From the NCBI RefSeq assembly GCF_033807715.1, contig NC_084597.1:8990843-9054842 (forward strand): a DNA stretch of 64,000 bases. Reading direction: 5' to 3'. Positions 1-64,000 of the stretch are shown here, piece after piece; the stretch's first letter is position 1; each line of letters starts with the position of its first letter. Position numbers and translations under genes: made by a program. The DNA comes from Cololabis saira. Lineage: Eukaryota > Chordata > Actinopteri > Beloniformes > Belonidae. Under the pieces are notes generated by a model. That model saw only the letters and a program-made list of their open reading frames with translations. It was not told the origin of the DNA and did no database searches.

Positions 1-359
1 CCTTTTTTATTTTGTTGTTTCCTCTCTCCTTTCCTCCGTCTTTAATCTTCTCTCCACCCGTCCCACTTGAATAAGTAACGTTAAGTTGTCAGCTGTTTCG
101 CAGTAACAGCTCTGCGTCTGTGTGTAAGTGACTTCTTTTTCCTTCGTAAAAGTTTACTCTTAGAAGGAAAGTTGTGGAAGATTCTCCGAGAGGTTGGGAA
201 GGGTAAGGGGGAGTGGAGGGAGGGTGGAAGGAAAAGGGGATCAGTCATCCAGCCAGCCAAAGTAGAAGTGGGCGACAAGAGAGGAAAGCAGAGAACTAAC
301 AGCCCCAGTCAGAGGGAAAGTGAGGGGGGAAGCAGGAGCTGTAGGACGTGAGGTGAAAA
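1..359 (+). promoter_or_regulatory. putative alternative promoter / 5'UTR of the long nedd4l isoform
   Basis: CT-rich, then purine-rich DNA directly upstream of the long first exon. No TATA box or clear CpG island is evident. A TGA at 354-356, in frame two codons before the ATG, shows the reading frame does not continue upstream from the C2 exons, so this exon must be a first exon or be entered by splicing within this stretch. The start context is AAAAATGG. Promoter activity is inferred only from position. Confidence 0.35.
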
Positions 360-54369
<54,010 letters not shown>

Positions 54370-55340
54370 AACGGCAGCTGACAGTAAAAAACAAAACGAC
54401 AAACGCCACAGGGACGTCAAACCAGCTGCTGTAGCAGTTCTGTGCAAGCATGTTGTACTGTAATGCCCGACTGCGAATCCCCTTCCCTCCCCGATAGCAC
54501 GGCGGTTTGAGACTGTACAGCGACCTGTTGAGCCAACATGCCTACGATTTTCTATCTTCTCAGTGTGGGCAGTTCCCTCCTTTTATACCGAAGGTGCTGG
54601 GGAAGAAAAAAGGAGTTGTTGGGCTGTTTGGAATGCTGAAATCTTCTCATCCACAGGCATAAACGACAAATGACAGGAGCTGGCCCTCTGATCCGCTGTT
54701 TCTTTCCCCCCTCCGCCCTCATCATGTGAAAATCTACAGTGCTGGAAAAACACAGGTGCATTTCAATAGCTCCTTTATGTACACTATAGTATTTGAGCAC
54801 CCTTTACTGCAGGGGGGGTCATAGCATGGCCTTAATCTGGCTCCTACGTGCACTATTTCTCTGCAACGGCAGCGCGATCACTGCTTTTTTCAAATCTTTA
54901 GACCAACACCAGTTTACCTTAGGAATGCTAGCCAGTCACATTTCAGGAAATCGGCCGCGCCCCTTTCTGTCAAGCCTTCTCTGTCTTCAGCGGTCAGATA
55001 TTCAGCCTTTGGAGAACGAGGTTAATGATTCAAGAGTGTGAAATGGATTCCCCCATGTTTTTTTCGTTTCTTTTAATACATATACATAGTTTTGTTGTCA
55101 CGGAAGAGATTTCCTTTCAATAATTATTTCTTTTATTCTCTTAGTGCTCCAAGTTTATTTTTACTGATGAAGGTGTTGTTTACTGTTTTGATAACAATAT
55201 AACGACATGGTTGTTTGAAGTGCAAGAATCTGGCTAGTCTGAAACCCGGTGAATCCATATCATTTGTTACAATGATGGAAAACGTGTTCAATTCAATGTT
55301 TTTGTTCATTATTATTATTATTATTTTAGTGCTTTGAAAG

Positions 55341-55672
55341 CTACGACGGAGTATTAGGGCCAAACAAAAAAACAAAAAAAGGAAATTACGAGAATAAAGT
55401 CATAATGTAATGAGAATAAAGTCGTAAAATTACGAGAATAAAGTCATAATATTACGAGAATAAAGTTGTAATATATTATAATTTATTCTCGTAATTTTAC
55501 GACTTTATTCTCGTAATTTTACGACTTTATTCTCGTAATATTACGACTTTATTTTCGCAACATTACGACTTTATTCTCGTAATTTTACGACTTTATTCTC
55601 ATTATATTATGACTTTATTCTCGTAATTTCCAATGTTTTTTGTCTTAGTTTGGCCCTAGTACTCCGTCGTAG
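55341..55672. mobile_element. foldback MITE in the 3'UTR with ACGAGAATAAAGTC tandem arms
   Basis: TIRs CTACGACGGAGTA / TACTCCGTCGTAG are perfect over 13 bp and continue AGGGCCAAAC / GTTTGGCCCT. The arms are tandem units of ttacgagaataaagtcgtaa and their complement, making one long hairpin. Flanks share AAAG. Confidence 0.88.
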
Positions 55673-55687
55673 AAAGCAGCATGAAAC

Positions 55688-55884
55688 AGTATCTTTTTTT
55701 TTTTAAAGATATTTTAAAGATTTTTTGGGCTCTAGTGGCCCTAAATTCACAGGAAGGGAGAAGAGGAGAGAATGGGGATGACATGCAAAGGTGTGCAGGC
55801 GGGATTTGAACCTGCGACCGCTGCAGGAGGAATGTAGCCTCAGTATATGAGCTGCTGCTTAACCCACTACGCCACCGAGCAGCT
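55688..55884 (-). mobile_element. tRNA-derived SINE in the 3'UTR (antisense)
   Basis: On the minus strand the head GCTCGGTGGCGTAGTGGGTT carries a box A (TGGCGTAGTGG), and a box B GGTTCAAATCC follows, then a body with ggccactagagccc and a T-rich end on +. TSD CATGAAAC at 55680-55687 and 55885-55892. Confidence 0.85.
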
Positions 55885-56609
55885 CATGAAACTCGTGTTT
55901 ATATCTTGTGTTTTGCTTTGACTACATACTAATTTGAAACTTTGGTCGGTCTCGAGGTTGTGAAGGGAACCTGCCTGTTGCTGTTCATAATGCTGTAAAT
56001 TGTTCCCGAGGAAGGGAAAAAAAATGTTTAAGTTCTTTCATGATATATAAATATATGTATGTATTACATTTAACAGAAGTATTACTGATCAACATTAAAA
56101 TGAAGCTGTCCGTGTGCGTGAATGTTTGTCTGAGAGAAAAGCTGTGATTGTCACTGAATATAAAAGCAGCACGTTTCTTACAAAGGAAAGAAATGTGTTC
56201 ATCTTTTTTTATGTTCTTTCTCTCCTTTTTTTAACACTATTGAACCTAAAGGGCACTTTATAGATCACTCTGAGGTCATGTCGCCTGATGTATGTCTTCT
56301 TATTTACTTGAATGTGATGCTTTTTTTTTTTTTTTTGGTTTTGTTCTTTCCTCCCCTTTCAGTGCACTTACTTGGTGCAATATAAATAGTCTCTAAATCT
56401 GGGCTGCTGCTACGGTAGAAAAAGAAGTGAAACTGAGATTTCTTTATCTTTTAATTTTCTCCCTTTCATCTCCTATATATTTTCCCTCTCGTGTTTTTTT
56501 TCCTTCTTTGATCTCACCCTTCTTATCTGCACAGTTTCTTTTTAAAGCAGGTTTTTGTTTTTTTTGTAAAGATTTTTGTCCACTAATTTCTGCAACTCTT
56601 TGTGGTTCA

Positions 56610-56615
56610 AATAAA
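56610..56615 (+). terminator. nedd4l: poly(A) signal AATAAA of nedd4l
   Basis: Canonical hexamer in an AT-rich 3'UTR end, with a GT-rich element about 20 nt downstream. A proximal MITE offers four more AATAAA hexamers at 55393, 55415, 55437 and 55459. Confidence 0.55.
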
Positions 56616-56849
56616 AGCAAAACTTCTCAGAATGTGTCGTTCTAAATTAATTGAAATTTTTTTACTTGTCTCGGGTGCATAATTGGAACACAAATAAAAT
56701 AAGTGTTAAAGATACAAGCAACTATTGACTCCCTGAACGTGTGACTGGAGGAACAAGGTCTTCAGATTGGTAAACGGGTATACTGACTTGCTCCTGAACT
56801 AATGTATTTATGGATTTACTATCATTAATTTTACTTCTGTAATGAATGC

Positions 56850-57158
56850 TTACAAGAAAAAAGAGCCATAAGAATAATCAGTAGAAAACATATATAGAGA
56901 TATAGAGATCCAACAAATCCATTATTCCTTCAGTTAAAATTGTTGAAATTTCATGAACTAGTAGACTATAGTATTCTGCAAATTATGTTTAAAGCTCATA
57001 AAAAAACTTTACCAATCAACGTTCAGAAAAGATTTGAAAAAAGAGAAAGCAAGTATAACTTAAAAGGAACAGAGATTTAAAAAAAACCAAGATGCAGGAC
57101 AAAATTGATGGAACGTTGTGTTTCTGTGAAAGGAATCAATTTATGCAACAATCTGAAT
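56850..57158 (+). mobile_element. 3' coding remnant of a non-LTR retrotransposon (left of the insertion)
   Basis: Reads KRAIRIISRKHI, DPTNPLFLQLKLLKFHELVD and FEKRESKYNLKGTEI, the C-terminal tail of reverse transcriptase ORFs of fish LINEs, and continues after the ISL2EU insertion at 60938. Broken by stops. Confidence 0.75.
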
Positions 57159-57214
57159 AGACCCCTTTCCGTGTTTGTAAACAAGCAAGCTGCGCGCGCA
57201 TTGTTGCGGCAGAA

Positions 57215-57480
57215 AGACGGAGTTCATCACAGTTTACACCAGCCGATTGACGGAAAAAGATCGTGGAAATTACGTTACTAAACTAACTTTGGCGGATGGA
57301 AAGCAACTTCCTTCCCGGAGGAAGATATCACAAAGTGGCCCGATGTCCAATGGCCGGATATTCATCCGTATTTGGTTGAGAAACCTAGTGTTTACACTCA
57401 GGAGAAGCTGCGACACTGTCAGCAGCTGTCACAGCTGAAGTTTGTAAAGAATTATGACAGTCAACTGAATGTATTTTATA
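57215..57480 (+). pseudogene. N-terminal remnant of the YqaJ-type ORF
   Basis: Reads LTEKDRGNYVTKLTLADGKQ, then after a frame change EEDITKWPDVQWPDIHPYLV and YTQEKLR, the N-terminal portion common to fish ISL2EU YqaJ-nuclease proteins. The nuclease core is missing. Confidence 0.6.
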
Positions 57481-58150
57481 CACTAGACATTTTAAGTTAT
57501 TATATTATTTCATATTTATTTATCTTATTATTTTTGTTAATTTACTGTGTCCCCTTTGTTTCTTAATGAGTTTCATTAAGCATTGCCTTTCAATGAAAGC
57601 CATGTCATGTGTACCTTTGTCTGTGCTGGCTGAATGAAGTTGATAGTTATTTAAAAAAATAAAAATAAATAAAAATTATATGAGCTTTATTGTCCATCCT
57701 GCATCTCACATTATCACCATTAATTTACAGAAACCTATTCCCACTAATATGATAAAAAGAAAAACATTAAAAGGCATATAATGCAAAATAGTTTTTTAAA
57801 ACTTAGTTCATTATTTTTAGGTAAATTCATTATTTTTATTTGAGGGTTTGTGGGGATTAATATATCTATAATATACCTGAGTTTGATATACAACACATAT
57901 AGTGAATATATGTATATTTGTGCAGCATATTTACAGCTGTGGAAGTTGGATGTTTGTAGCTTTAAAAAGAGGAAAATCAATACATTTACACAATCAGTGA
58001 GGAAAAAACAAATAACTCCGGTAGTTTATTAGCAAAACTTTAATAGTCAAGTAAATCATTAATGGCTGATATTCAATTCATAGTCACAGCTCCAAATCAC
58101 TGATGAGAAAATAAAAAAATGTCAAGACTTGATGTTATTATTCAGAACCC

Positions 58151-58501
58151 TTATTTCTTAGATTTTTTCGGAACAACACTTTTGCTAAGGTTTGTGAGAC
58201 TAGCACACACAATAACAATATCATCTAGAAGGTCAGCCTGTGACAGTGGAATTCTTGTCTGCAAAATTCTGAAGTTCTTCCATCTCCCTATAACACGTTC
58301 GACATGTATCCTGACACGTGACAGTTGTCTTGATGTGTCGACCTCCTGTGCAGAAAGTTGCCGTTTGCCTTTGGTGAAAGCTGGAATGCGAAGGGTGGCA
58401 GCATGAGCTGCAACCTTAATTTCATTAACACTATCAAAAGATGATCCTGTAGAGAGAGCTTCTTGCTGAATATTTTTACACTTCCTGCAATTTTGGTGCA
58501 C
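58151..58501 (-). pseudogene. C-terminal fragment of a DDE transposase (ISL2EU/Harbinger type)
   Basis: Reads FTKGKRQLSAQEVDTSRQLS, RVRIHVERVIGRWKNFRILQ and SQADLLDDIVIVCASLTNLS, the end of a DDE_4-type transposase including the third acidic residue in HVERVIGR. The central part with the first two Asp residues is absent, so this copy is dead. Confidence 0.75.
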
Positions 58502-58504
58502 AAC

Positions 58505-58740
58505 CAGTCAAAGAGCACAGATGTTATTCTAGTGATAAACAACAGTTGTACCATGTTGCACTTAATATTTGAGTATGAAAATGTAGACTTCTTCAGCTCC
58601 TCTTTAAGTCTCTCATTTTCATCTCGCAGCTGTTGATACTTTTCCTGCAGGTTGACGTAGTCACTCTTCAGCTCGGTGTACCTCAGGTTCAGGTCATTGT
58701 ATTCTGTCCTCGTGACTGGGATGTCCTCTTCAGCTTTAGC
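58505..58740 (-). pseudogene. transposase linker fragment with coiled coil
   Basis: On the minus strand reads TEYNDLNLRYTELKSDYVNL then LRDENERLKEELKKSTFSY, a heptad-like coiled coil placed between the THAP and catalytic parts, as in related transposases. Confidence 0.55.
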
Positions 58741-60599
58741 AGAAAAGAGAACAGCTGAGAATTGAAGACGAGATGGATGGATGGATGGATATAGAGGTGT
58801 ATAGAGAACATAAGAGGGGCATTGGAATCAGTAGAGGACAGTTGTGAATAGGAGAGGAGAAAAGGACAGGGACAAGGAGATTTTATTTGTCACATACATA
58901 GACATAAGATTAATTGCAACTGTGTTAGTCTACACTGTGCATAAATATGGGTTGTAAAGAAAAGAATGGATGTGGAGATCAGCATAGGGGGAGAATACTC
59001 AACATGGTTGAACCATTATACAATGCAATGAGACTTGAAATGACACAACAGTGGCTACACTTACTAGGACTGTGATCCATGCCAGTGACTTCCTCTGGAG
59101 TTCCAGGAGCAGGAGCAGGTGGATTTGGTGGAGCAACCAGAAGTCTTTCACTCCATTTTTTCCCTTTTTTCTTTGGTACCTTCACATAAAAAAACTCAAA
59201 TGAACAAAAATACTGATCTCAAGCTGTAATACAATACATTCCCATCTTAATTATCGGTTATGGTTTGCTTAATACCAAAATAAGTAAACCCTTAATATTC
59301 ATGAGTTAATCATGTCATTAGGTTAAGGGTCAAAGACGTGACGCTTACTTTTTCTGTCCGATGGAACTTTCTACCTAATAATAAACATAAAAATGAATAA
59401 AAAATATAACATGTATGTCTAATACGTTCCTTCTACATGTGCCCACTCTTATTTTATTTAAACATGTTGGTTATTGGTCATTTTCTGCCATCTGAAGTGT
59501 GAAAATATCATGTGGGGTGACCGTCCGGCCTTGACTTCTGTTTGGACAACTGGTTTTAAATCACATTAAAACAATTTAAAAATAATGCTTGCCCTATTGG
59601 GCATACTTTCAAACTTGTTTTAGATTTATTGACAAAGTTATGGAACATTTGTACACACATTTCAATCATAATACACAAACTAATCTTGTCCGAATATGTT
59701 CATTGTCTGAATTATCATCTGGGGTGACCATGAAAAAAATACAATTGAGGGACTTTTATATTGACAATCATCTCAAAGAGGATGTTGCATCAGCCAGTTA
59801 CTCCATGAGGGTCCCAGAGAGACAACCTGCAGGTCAGTAGTCTCTCTCTCCTTTACAAATAAATCCTCTTTCTACCTGCTGCAGTGTATACGTCACATTT
59901 TGATATCATGTGGGGTGACCACCCTATTCATTTTGAGATAAATGGTCGCCCCAAATGACGGTTTAAAGGTTTAAAAACACTAAAATACCTTTGTTTGAAG
60001 TTTTCACATACATGTATGTGTACACTACATTTCAAATGTTTGGAAAATGGCCAAAAATATCTTTATTTTAAGTATTTTAAAAATGGGCTACTCAAAGGCC
60101 TTATACGTCTTTGACCCTTAAGCTAAAAACACAAACAGCTAGGTCTCATTTATTGTATTTTACCTTTTGATCTTTGCATCAGGGTTTTGGTTTTGTTTAG
60201 TGTATGAAAAAATAGAGGGCACAAAATCAGGACTCTCGTGGTCCAGTGACATCTCACCTGTAAAAAGAAAGAAACACATTAGCCAAATAACACCAGATAA
60301 CCACTTTTCAAGTTTCTTAAGTGTTCTGAGATGCTCAAATCAGAGAAAAGACAACCAGGGCACACATCCTAAACAACAATGATGCTAGAGCGTTACAGCT
60401 GTTAAGTTACGTGGAGCTGCTGTACACCCATGGATCTATAATATTAATAATATTAATAATTATTATGTACACCACACTGAAGCTCTCAGCTGTATGAGTT
60501 AGCTACTAGCTAGCACCAGTAGTAAACTTACAGTCTATGGTAGCAAACACTTACAATACACTTACTCTACCTACAGCTACTCAATTAAAGGCATTCAAG

Positions 60600-60787
60600 T
60601 AAAGCTAAACCAGATAGCCACGATAACTCACCAGATATGAAATGAGCACTGCAAACGCGGGCATGCTTGATGATCCTCGGTCCAGTCGGTGCTTTTGAAA
60701 TGGCCTGTTTCCTCTGGGAATTGCAAAAAAATTATGTTCCTCGGGATTTCGATTTGTACACCCGTACACACAACAGCTGGTGGGCAT
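60600..60787 (-). pseudogene. THAP zinc-finger exon of the ISL2EU transposase, frame-shifted
   Basis: Starts MPTSCCVYGCTNRNPEEHNF, the THAP C2CH opening. Later THAP pieces (STDWTED; HARVCSAHFISG) lie in the other two frames, so at least two indels have broken it. A donor-like gtgagt follows ISG. Confidence 0.75.
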
Positions 60788-60937
60788 GTTGTTCTTCTAT
60801 AACGTTACTGCAACTCCAAAAACGCAACTTAAGAAAAAAATCTTCCCTCGCTCTATTCAAACTCATACAACTTCTTCAGCACTTCCGCCGCAACAATGCG
60901 CGCGCATCCTGTGATGACGTGGGCTGGAAAGGGGTCT

Positions 60938-61200
60938 ATAAAGAAAACAAAGAATCCAAATCAAACATTACATTCAAAAGAACAATTAAAGCCTGTATGT
61001 TAAGCAAATATAATGAAAAAAAAAAAAAAGCAAATATAATGAAATATGTTAGTTAAGTTTGATTGACATACCCATAGACAGCTGTAATTTTATTTTATTT
61101 TAGTTTTTTATTCACTCAGTTGGTTTTTTTTTTAATTTTTAATTTATGATATTTGTGAAGTTATTTCTTGGAAAAAGGGGCAGATCAGATAAGATTCTTC
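60938..61200 (+). mobile_element. 3' remnant of the same non-LTR retrotransposon (right of the insertion)
   Basis: Resumes YKENKESKSNITFKRTIKAC, the expected end of the LINE ORF begun at 56850, then an AT-rich tail. Confidence 0.65.
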
Positions 61201-62000
61201 TTCTTTCTGCTCCCTTTTCATTCACAATTTAAGAACATTTGTATTTGTATTGAATTGTTTTATTTTTTTGAATGAAATAAAGAAAAAAAAATGCTTCACG
61301 GTCCATGTCTTAGGAACCAGAGTTATTAATGAAAATTAAGACTAAAACTGAAACTAATAGCGAAAAAATAATCTTGTTAACTGAAATAGAAATCAAAATA
61401 GATAAAAACTAAAATTAACAATGCAAAACTAACGGGAACTGACTGTATTTGCAGGTAAAATTAACAGTTTTGGTTTTTGGTGTCATTTTTGTAATGATCC
61501 AAATTAAAGTGAATAATTTTTGTAATTTTTAATCTAAAAGTACCTATGTGCTTGTTAAACTAAATATAAACTGAAATAAACAAACAAAAGTTTCCTCATA
61601 TGGTCCACTAACTTAATTAAAATGCATGGGAGGACGATATCGACACTTGTATTGACTGCGGTCCATGATGGCTGTAATACGTATAACTAAGACTGGTGTT
61701 GCTCTGTAGGAGTGGATTTATTGATTTTGTAAAGCTATTGTATTACATTTCATAAGTGTTTCCTACCTGATAACGTGGTCAGCGGTTGAGTTCGATTAAA
61801 TAAGTGAAGTGGGAAATAGAGTCTGACAATATGCAAAATCACAGGACTTTTGACAGAGTAACACAGCAATTACTGTATAAGTTTATTATGTCAGGAAATA
61901 AAATGGTCTTTTGGAAAATAAACCCTCAAAGTACTTTGAAATGTGGTGAAACAACACTTGGTTGGATCCCTGGCAGTATGTCATCTCAGACCTGACAACT
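61201..62000. other. intergenic sequence, nothing recognised
   Basis: AT-rich, with AAACTAAAACTGAAACTAA-like words at 61335-61435 that suggest an old repeat. No gene. Confidence 0.4.
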
Positions 62001-62004
62001 TTTT

Positions 62005-62870
62005 GATACGACAGAAGTATCAATCAATCAATTAATCAATCATTTATTTCAAACCAACAAAACCACAACTCTCGTACTACAGAACAAGAACAGAAAGTTA
62101 CAGGACACCATTGAACAGAACAAACAACAATAGCAACAACAGACACTATAACAAAACAAAAACACTGTTTGAAAAGGTGATGGCAGAAGCAAAGCTTATT
62201 CATGTCCATCCCCCGCCAACACGCATATAACAAAGACAACCATAACACAAAGTTACTCCCTTAAACCCATCTTCCCCTCAATCATTTCATTTCTTTACAT
62301 CAGTTTATCTCCTCATCCCTTTTATACATTTCAAAGACTGCTTTTCTGTACTTACTTTTAAATTGACTTAATTCCATCTTCTAAGCTGTTCCACAGAATA
62401 ACCTCTCCGACAGAAACACACATACTTTTAAGAGTTGATCTTACACTTTGTTGTTGCAATTTAAGTTTTCCTCTTAAGTCATACCTTTTACAACCTTCCC
62501 TGTCATGAAATAATTTTTGAATTATACTTGGAAGAAGATAGTTTTTCGCTTTATACATGATTAGTGCAGTTTTCAATTTTACCAAGTCAAAAAACTTTAA
62601 TGCAGAGGCCTTAAGAAAAAGTAAATTAGTGTGATCATTGAACCTGACATTGAAAACTGTTTGTATGGCTCTTTTTTGTAGTATGTATAGAGGCAACAGG
62701 TTGGTTTTATACGCATTACCCCAGACTTCCACACAGTGACTCAAATATGGCAAAACAAAAGAATAATATAGAATAAGTAGAGACTGTTGGTTAAGTATGA
62801 ACCTAGATCGCCTCATAACACCCACACTCTTTGCAATCTTGGGACATTTACACAAGTAATGTAAAACTTT
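62005..62870 (-). mobile_element. 5'-truncated non-LTR retrotransposon, minus strand
   Basis: The frame 62358-62855 on the minus strand reads LYYSFVLPYLSHCVEVWGNA, KRAIQTVFNVRFNDHTNLLF and LRGKLKLQQQSVRST, the end of a LINE reverse-transcriptase ORF, followed by a 3'UTR and a tail of (TCAA)n-like repeats at 62018-62043. Confidence 0.8.
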
Positions 62871-63405
62871 TTTTATTTTTACTCATAATGATTAAAATAA
62901 TATATTTTTCACAAACCTTAAAATTTCATGATGAAAAAAATTTGAAATGGAGTATAAATATGTGTAATTTGCATCAATTATGATCATGAAATTATGCAAA
63001 AATCATGTAAATGTATCATAATTAGTTTCAGCACCGCTTACTGAAATGTAATTTTGATAATAGTACTTTAAGTGCACACTGAAGATACATTTAAATATTA
63101 GATAAAGTTGCCTGGATGTAAACATAATTAAGCTTTCATTTTGACTTATTCTTGTTTTTCCTTATCCAACTTTATTTCATCATGTGGACACACATGATGA
63201 AATAAATTAATCATCATTTCCTCTAATTCTTCTTTCCTAAATGTTGTAATTGGGTTAAAGGCCGGTGCTGCTTCAGGAGGAGATTCATTCATCAACGTAA
63301 ATCCCGCGGGGAAACTTGGATTCCACTCATCTGAATAGTTTCTCGATTCTTCTGTGCCTCTGTGTTTAGACTTTATTGAAATGTACAGCCCCCTGTCTCT
63401 GTTTC
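62871..63405. other. intergenic sequence; possible 3' end of a minus-strand gene
   Basis: Minus-strand AATAAA motifs occur at about 63197-63202 and 63371-63377. They would suit the convergent exon proposed at 63791-63844, but nothing else supports them. Confidence 0.25.
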
Positions 63406-63406
63406 T

Positions 63407-63471
<65 letters not shown>
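63406..63471. repeat. (TG)n microsatellite
   Basis: Pure TG array of about 32 units. It creates spurious Cys-Val and Thr-His frames. Confidence 0.97.
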
Positions 63472-63790
63472 ACACGGTGCGGTTATGGTGAAGGGACCTC
63501 AGTTCATTCACACAGGCAATCTAAGAGTTATCAGCTCCAAGGACGAGCAAATAGAAGCCACCCGGCCTGTCCGGGGACATTTTATCACCTACCCTCCATC
63601 TGGTCACAAACAAATCAAGAGCCAACTCGTCTCTACATTTTAAATATTCCATTTGTTTATATCGTCGAGACAATTAATAAAATAAAATGGGAGAAAGTAC
63701 AATAAAATAAAACAGACGTTTCATTTGCTGGAGTGGATTCTTGTCCGTGTCTCTGTGGGTCTGTCCGTCTGGGTTTGACCTCTGTCTGCG

Positions 63791-63844
63791 TTACATCACA
63801 GCCACAGTGACCTCAAAACTCTGAGGACACGTTTGAGTAATCCG
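63791..63844 (-). CDS. candidate terminal exon of a convergent minus-strand gene
   Basis: On the minus strand a strong acceptor ccttttctttcag opens 17 codons, RITQTCPQSFEVTVAVM, then TAA. A minus-strand AATAAA lies about 415 nt further on. I do not recognise the peptide, and the exon phase is unknown. In mammals the gene after NEDD4L (ALPK2) is convergent, which fits the orientation only. Confidence 0.22.
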   Translation of the reverse strand, partial: RITQTCPQSFEVTVAVM

Positions 63845-64000
63845 CTGAAAGAAAAGGAGAACATGAGGCTTTTCGAAGGTTATAATTAGTTCTGTTTTTT
63901 TCAGGTTTCACATGATCAACAAATCTTCAAGAATTAACCTGGAAGGTTTTTGTGGCAATAATATTCACGTACAATCAAAAATAAAAATGGGACTTCTTTG

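Larger units (their letters stand above)
54370..56632 (+). other. nedd4l: nedd4l 3'UTR
   Basis: About 2.2 kb from the stop to just past a canonical AATAAA at 56610-56615, which is followed by GT-rich DNA (tgtgtcgtt). It contains a foldback MITE (55341-55672) and a SINE (55688-55884). The 3' end is inferred from the signal. Confidence 0.6.
57159..60937. mobile_element. ISL2EU/PIF-type DNA transposon, decayed (3.8 kb)
   Basis: TIRs AGACCCCTTTCC / GGAAAGGGGTCT with AT duplicated on both sides (57157-57158, 60938-60939), the ISL2EU signature. Sub-terminal gcgcgcattgttgcggc is shared by both ends in inverted form. Two ORFs face inward: a YqaJ-type start on + (57215-57480), and a THAP plus DDE transposase on - (60787 to 58151). 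Both are broken. Confidence 0.8.

Noticed and set aside
55760..55880. Functional tRNA gene
   Set aside because: Box A and box B are present, but it has a SINE body, a T-rich end on + and target duplications, and the cloverleaf is incomplete; it is a SINE head.
63146..63511. 121-codon minus-strand frame with HT repeats
   Set aside because: Half of it is a TG microsatellite. The rest is readable but has no family match, start context or splice support.

Overview
The window is vertebrate, and almost certainly teleost fish, nuclear DNA. It holds one large GT-AG intron-split gene on the + strand, buried in a dense population of fish-type DNA transposons, tRNA-derived SINEs and non-LTR retrotransposon tails, with long GGAA/CCTT and TG microsatellites. 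The gene is nedd4l (NEDD4-like, NEDD4-2), a C2-WW-HECT E3 ubiquitin ligase. I could place 27 coding exons by phase-matched splice sites and similarity to the family: one long alternative first exon (360-1464) and 26 downstream exons (12753-54369) giving 891 residues, for about 1,259 residues in the long form. The upstream exons for the front half of the C2 domain lie outside the window, to the left.

Layout: 360-1464 alternative first exon; 12753-18821 the end of the C2 domain; 20342-20496 WW1; 23050-24930 linker exons with two SGK/AKT-type sites; 28266-28403 WW2; 29243-29419 linker with a third site; 33927-35079 WW3; 40236-40454 WW4; 40588-54369 the HECT domain, with the catalytic Cys codon split by the last intron. 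The 3'UTR runs to a poly(A) signal at 56610-56615 and carries a foldback MITE and a SINE. After it come a non-LTR retrotransposon remnant broken by a 3.8 kb ISL2EU/PIF-type transposon (57159-60937), a second retrotransposon fragment, and near the right edge a weak candidate for the last exon of a convergent minus-strand gene.

The introns hold at least 20 hAT-type non-autonomous elements. Fourteen have perfect 8-bp target-site duplications (TSDs) that I could read directly; most others have one mismatch. There are also two ISL2EU-type elements with AT duplications, three TA-flanked MITEs, several foldback elements and multiple nested insertions. The most unusual structure is a set of four places where an element sits between long (about 70-190 bp) direct copies of flanking sequence instead of a short target duplication. 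This is either an unusual duplication process or an assembly artefact. The other notable points are the long first exon, which resembles that of the paralogue NEDD4 and contains a break in reading frame (a one-base shift or a 52-nt candidate mini-intron), and a Pro-to-Leu change in a highly conserved HECT motif. I found no new gene system; the interest lies in the isoform biology and the transposon architecture.
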